Part shown: positions 6,358 through 9,381 of the stretch, one piece after another | Numbering within the stretch: position 1 is the stretch's first letter | Layout: every line of letters starts with the position of its first letter | Assembly: GCA_937894515.1 (NCBI GenBank) | Contig: CALCRH010000088.1 | Location: 1-9,381 of the forward strand | Length of the DNA: 9,381 nucleotides | Direction: 5' to 3' | From: an uncultured Clostridia bacterium | GTDB taxonomy: Bacteria; Bacillota; Clostridia; Oscillospirales; Oscillospiraceae | Program-made: the position numbers and the translations under genes | The notes under the pieces: generated by a model | Told to the model about the DNA's origin: nothing | Databases searched by the model: none | Seen by the model: only the letters and a program-made list of their open reading frames with translations

Positions 6358-8124
6358 ATGAAAAAGACAGCAGCATTGTTACTTGCATTTACACTAATAT
6401 TAAGTTTTTGTGCCTGTGGACAATCTTCTGCTTCTGAGAGTTCGTCTGATATGGAGACTGCCTTTTCTACGGATGCCTCAGCCGAGCCAATTGCTGAAGA
6501 AGCACAAAGCACAGAATCGGCTGAGTCAGAATTATCGGAGATTCAGAGAAAAAAATATGACAGATATGTCAATAAAACTCCTTCAGCACATACAGACAAC
6601 ATAGATCACAATGCTTTTGATGCGACTGAAGTTGCGTTCCGAAGAAAATATACAGACTTAGATAAAGAACTCCAAATAAAGACTGATGAGAGAGTACAGG
6701 CAATACGTGAAGCAAAAACAGATGTTGAAATCAGAGGGACAACTTTTTACGTATCATCTGATGGTGATGATGCTAATTCCGGGCTTTCACCGGAGACACC
6801 ATGGAAGACGATTTCAAAACTGAATGCTGTCGGATTTCACTCTGGGGATGCCGTTCTGTTTAAACGCGGAGACATCTGGAGAGGCGAATGCCTGGAGCTG
6901 AAGGCAGGAGTGACTTATTCCGCTTATGGCGAGGGCGACAAGCCCGCAATATACGGGTCTCCGGAAAACGGCGCCGGAGCGGAGAAATGGACGCTTCTCG
7001 ATGGAACGGATAATATCTGGGTGTTCTATAAGGATGTTCTTGAATGCGGTACGATCGTGCTTGACGACAGCATATGGATGTCAAAGGTCAATCCGTATAT
7101 TCGGGATAGACGATTCCTTATGCCTGATTTCTCAGGGAAACCTTTTGATGTAAAGGAAGCCTTGGATACTGATTTGAGCTTTTATTCTGAAGACGATACA
7201 TTTATTGTTTATCATGACGCCTTTGAGGGGTCAAGACATCCGGGAAAGGTATATGTCCGCTGTGATGCCGGCAATCCGGGAGAGGTATATTCGAGTATAG
7301 AGTTTTGCCAATGGACCAACACCAACGGAGGCAAAGGCTTGCTGTATGTTCGTGACCCGGAAGAAATAGGAATCATCAGGGATCCTATTCTGGTAGACAA
7401 CCTGACAATCAAATATACGGGTGGGTATGGAATGTATCTGTGCGGCACGACCATAACGGTACAGAACTGTGAGATCGGATGGATAGGCGGATGCACCCTT
7501 TGGTATTTTGATTATAACAGATTTGGAGGTTCCGGCAATTGTATAGGAAATTACGGAGATATCGATAATTATAAAGTGCTGAACTGCTATCTCTATCAGG
7601 CATATGATTCCGGTATTTCAAGCGAAGAGTCTTATAGTAAAGTCAGCAGTCAGCGTAATATTGTCTTTGAAGGCAATGTCATAGAGGATTGTCTGTTTGG
7701 TATTGAATTCCTCGCGGGTGACAATCCGGATGTATCGATCAGTCTGGAGCATGTTAGGGTATCCGATAATCTTATTATTGATTCGGGTTACGGATTTGGC
7801 AGCAAGAGGCAATACCGTCCGTGGAATATTCATGATGTATCGATAATGATTCATCCGTTCTATGTCGATATGAGTGATGTGGTTATTAGTGATAATACAC
7901 TGTATAATAGTAATAACTATCTGATCGTATGTGGCACAGAGAAGAAGCCAAAGTTTTCTGGAAACACGTATGTCCAGAATGACTTGGGAGGATTGTGCTT
8001 GTGGGGAACCGGTGCAGGCAGCGACAGAGGTTTGGATGAGTACCTGTTCAATGCTGATGCAGAAAAAGTAATTTTTGATATGTTCGGAGATGAGACTGCG
8101 ACTGTTTCTGGGCTGTCATATTAA
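6358..8124 (+). CDS. Right-handed beta-helix lipoprotein, paralog of the first one, without SLH-like module
   Basis: The protein has 588 residues with a good ribosome site. The signal MKKTAALLLAFTLILSFCAC has the likely lipidated Cys20 (FCAC is an imperfect lipobox, but common in Clostridia-like lipoproteins). A Ser/Glu/Ala-rich linker runs to about residue 60, followed by a charged helical stretch (about 60-120). The beta-helix domain starts at about residue 128 (TTFYVSSDGDDANSG). Blocks shared with the 211 gene include YSAYGEGxKPxIYGSPExG, RCDAGNPG and TVQNCEIGWIGG, in the same order, so the two are clear paralogs. Coils with VENNR/FEGNV-like Asn ladders (IVFEGNVIEDC, VRVSDNLIIDSG, VVISDNTLYN) support the fold. 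The likely role is binding, cleaving or epimerising a polysaccharide at the cell surface; no active site can be named. Its latter half is notably AT-rich (one counted line is 25% GC). Confidence 0.85.
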   Translation: MKKTAALLLAFTLILSFCACGQSSASESSSDMETAFSTDASAEPIAEEAQSTESAESELSEIQRKKYDRYVNKTPSAHTDNIDHNAFDATEVAFRRKYTDLDKELQIKTDERVQAIREAKTDVEIRGTTFYVSSDGDDANSGLSPETPWKTISKLNAVGFHSGDAVLFKRGDIWRGECLELKAGVTYSAYGEGDKPAIYGSPENGAGAEKWTLLDGTDNIWVFYKDVLECGTIVLDDSIWMSKVNPYIRDRRFLMPDFSGKPFDVKEALDTDLSFYSEDDTFIVYHDAFEGSRHPGKVYVRCDAGNPGEVYSSIEFCQWTNTNGGKGLLYVRDPEEIGIIRDPILVDNLTIKYTGGYGMYLCGTTITVQNCEIGWIGGCTLWYFDYNRFGGSGNCIGNYGDIDNYKVLNCYLYQAYDSGISSEESYSKVSSQRNIVFEGNVIEDCLFGIEFLAGDNPDVSISLEHVRVSDNLIIDSGYGFGSKRQYRPWNIHDVSIMIHPFYVDMSDVVISDNTLYNSNNYLIVCGTEKKPKFSGNTYVQNDLGGLCLWGTGAGSDRGLDEYLFNADAEKVIFDMFGDETATVSGLSY

Positions 8125-8235
8125 ACACAAGAGTGTGTATTCGTAAGAAAATGGCGAAAATGACAGCAGAAAATACGGCGGAAGCAAAGCTAAGTTGATT
8201 ATTAGATTACAAACATAATGGCCAGATTATAGTGC

Positions 8236-8267
8236 TGCCCTCCGGATAATAGTAATCTCGGAGGGCA
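8236..8267. terminator. Strong hairpin between convergent genes, possible terminator
   Basis: A perfect 9-base stem, TGCCCTCCG (8236-8244) and CGGAGGGCA (8259-8267), encloses a 14-base loop in which GAT and ATC can extend the pairing. On the plus strand it is followed, after a gap, by a T-rich tract (8275-8282) that lies inside the end of the polymerase gene. On the minus strand no T run follows. It most likely ends transcription of the 6358 gene and may also act on the convergent gene. The rest of 8125-8271 shows nothing else recognisable. Confidence 0.5.
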
Positions 8268-8271
8268 AATC

Positions 8272-9381
8272 TCATTCTTTTTTATAAAATTGGCATTCGT
8301 ACCCGTCAGCTCGGAGCAACAGTCCTTCTATCCACGGCGGGGTTCTGCCCATCTGCTCACAGACGGCTTTCATATCTACGCCGGGGCTGCATTCGATGAT
8401 GAGTTCGTCATGGACGCTGCCGACGATGAAGCAGTGCCGGAGTGTCTTCATGGCATAAGCCAGAATGTCCCGGCTGACCGCCTGAACGATGTTTTCCACG
8501 AACTTAGGACCGTAGGATTCGAGCCGCATCCATTTTCCGGTGTTGATGCCCTCATAAGTGACGGCATCTCCGCCGAATTGGTTCTGTCCCATTTTCGGCT
8601 TTACATAGCAGAGCCTTCTGCCGGACGGGAGATCTATGAACAGCATTCCGCTCTTATTGGCGAAAGTGAACCCATGGGTTATTTCGGTGCTGTGGTAAGT
8701 GACCGCCTTCTTGACGGCGGTATCAACCGCCCACCAGAATTTGATGATGTTCGGATTGGAATCCCGCCATGCGGTGACCAGTGGCTGGAGTTCTTCCTCC
8801 TGCAAGCCCATCTCCAATGCGCCCATTGCCTTGAGTGCGCCAACGGAGCCGCCATAGCCAAGTGCCAATTCGGCGATTTTACCCTTCTGCCGAAGGGGTC
8901 CGTTGATGCCATTTTTCACGACCGGCACACCAAACATCTGTGACGCTGATTCGCAGTAGATGTCTTTTCCGTTCTTGAAAACGTCAATGCGCCACTGTTC
9001 CCCGGCGAGGAATGACAGTACCCTTGCTTCAATAGCGGAAAAGTCAGCCACGACATATTTATATCCCGGCTTCGGAATAAAGGCGGTGCGGATCAATTCC
9101 GACAACACATTCGGGATATTATCGTATAAAGTTTCCAGCGCATCAAAATCACCGTCCCGGACAAGTGCTCTCGCTTCCGCTAAATCATCCATGTGATTCT
9201 GAGGTAGGTTTTGCAACTGAATAATACGGCCTGCCCATCGTCCGGTGCGGTTTGCGCCGTAAAAAGCGAACATCCCTCTCGCTCTGCCGTCCGCACAGAC
9301 GGCTTTTTTCATGGCGGTATATTTGCTGAGACCGGCATCCTGGTCAGCATCACTCCAAGATCCGGTTCCCGCACAGAGACC
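8272..9381 (-). CDS. Family-A DNA polymerase, phage/mobile-element type, C-terminal polymerase domain (5' end outside window)
   Basis: The minus-strand frame is open from the right edge to TGA (complement of 8272-8274). The ATG at 9312 is probably internal, because 23 in-frame codons precede it, ending LSKYTAM as in related polymerases. Numbered from that Met, motif A is VVADFSAIEARV with metal-binding Asp90; motif B has Arg141, Lys145 and Tyr153-Gly154 in RQKGKIAELALGYGG; and motif C is VHDELIIE with His301-Asp302-Glu303. RTGRWAGRIIQLQNLPQN and the ending ADGYECQFYKKE are typical of the polymerases of Clostridia prophages and related elements, usually about 650 residues. All catalytic motifs are intact. 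It replicates DNA, probably for a phage or integrated element extending to the right of the window. The usual N-terminal exonuclease-like region lies beyond the edge. It converges on the lipoprotein cluster and is not part of it. Confidence 0.9.
   Translation of the reverse strand, partial: GLCAGTGSWSDADQDAGLSKYTAMKKAVCADGRARGMFAFYGANRTGRWAGRIIQLQNLPQNHMDDLAEARALVRDGDFDALETLYDNIPNVLSELIRTAFIPKPGYKYVVADFSAIEARVLSFLAGEQWRIDVFKNGKDIYCESASQMFGVPVVKNGINGPLRQKGKIAELALGYGGSVGALKAMGALEMGLQEEELQPLVTAWRDSNPNIIKFWWAVDTAVKKAVTYHSTEITHGFTFANKSGMLFIDLPSGRRLCYVKPKMGQNQFGGDAVTYEGINTGKWMRLESYGPKFVENIVQAVSRDILAYAMKTLRHCFIVGSVHDELIIECSPGVDMKAVCEQMGRTPPWIEGLLLRADGYECQFYKKE

Noticed and set aside
8151..8198. Small open frame of 15 codons after the last lipoprotein gene
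   Set aside because: It is very short, without a ribosome site or recognisable similarity, so chance is sufficient.
8290..8943. Plus-strand open frame of 217 codons
   Set aside because: It is antisense to the DNA polymerase, which has all catalytic motifs. It has no recognisable domain and its start lies inside the polymerase gene.
1..9381. CRISPR array, tRNA, rRNA, insertion sequence or attachment repeats
   Set aside because: Reading both strands showed no regularly spaced direct repeats, cloverleaf, transposase motif or flanking inverted repeats.

Overview
The window looks like a piece of a Gram-positive, probably gut-type Clostridia (Bacillota) genome or metagenomic contig. The reasons are lipobox signal peptides, AGGAGG-type ribosome sites, degenerate S-layer-homology (SLH) modules on secreted carbohydrate-active proteins, and a family-A DNA polymerase of the kind carried by Clostridia prophages and mobile elements. 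The taxonomy is inferred from these family features, not from a search.

Layout: (1) 1-214 is the GC-rich 3' end of a DUF58 gene, a family usually found beside MoxR AAA+ ATPases. (2) 211-2424 encodes a lipoprotein with three weak SLH-like repeats and a right-handed beta-helix domain. (3) 2633-3918 is a GC-richer stretch encoding a lipoprotein with a C-terminal DnaJ-like CxxC array, split into two reading frames. (4) 4016-6252 encodes an SLH-like lipoprotein with a GH5 glycoside hydrolase, also split into two frames. (5) 6358-8124 encodes a second beta-helix lipoprotein, paralogous to (2) but without the SLH-like module. (6) 8236-8267 is a strong hairpin. (7) 8272-9381, on the minus strand and convergent, is the C-terminal polymerase domain of a family-A DNA polymerase whose 5' end lies outside the window.

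How it fits together: three of the four lipoprotein genes encode putative polysaccharide-acting enzymes (one GH5, two beta-helix proteins) tethered outside the cell. They share modules in different combinations, which suggests a small surface glycan-degradation cluster. The CxxC lipoprotein between them has no assigned role, and its base composition differs from its neighbours.

Cautions: both split genes can be restored by adding one base, most simply one T, at 3204-3206 and at 4960/4961. The DUF58-to-lipoprotein join at about 203-214 coincides with an abrupt GC drop and a short shared sequence. These may be real mutations and a real recombination junction, or indel and assembly errors. No RNA gene, CRISPR array, insertion sequence or attachment site was recognised. 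Every stretch over 100 bases without a gene is described in the feature list.
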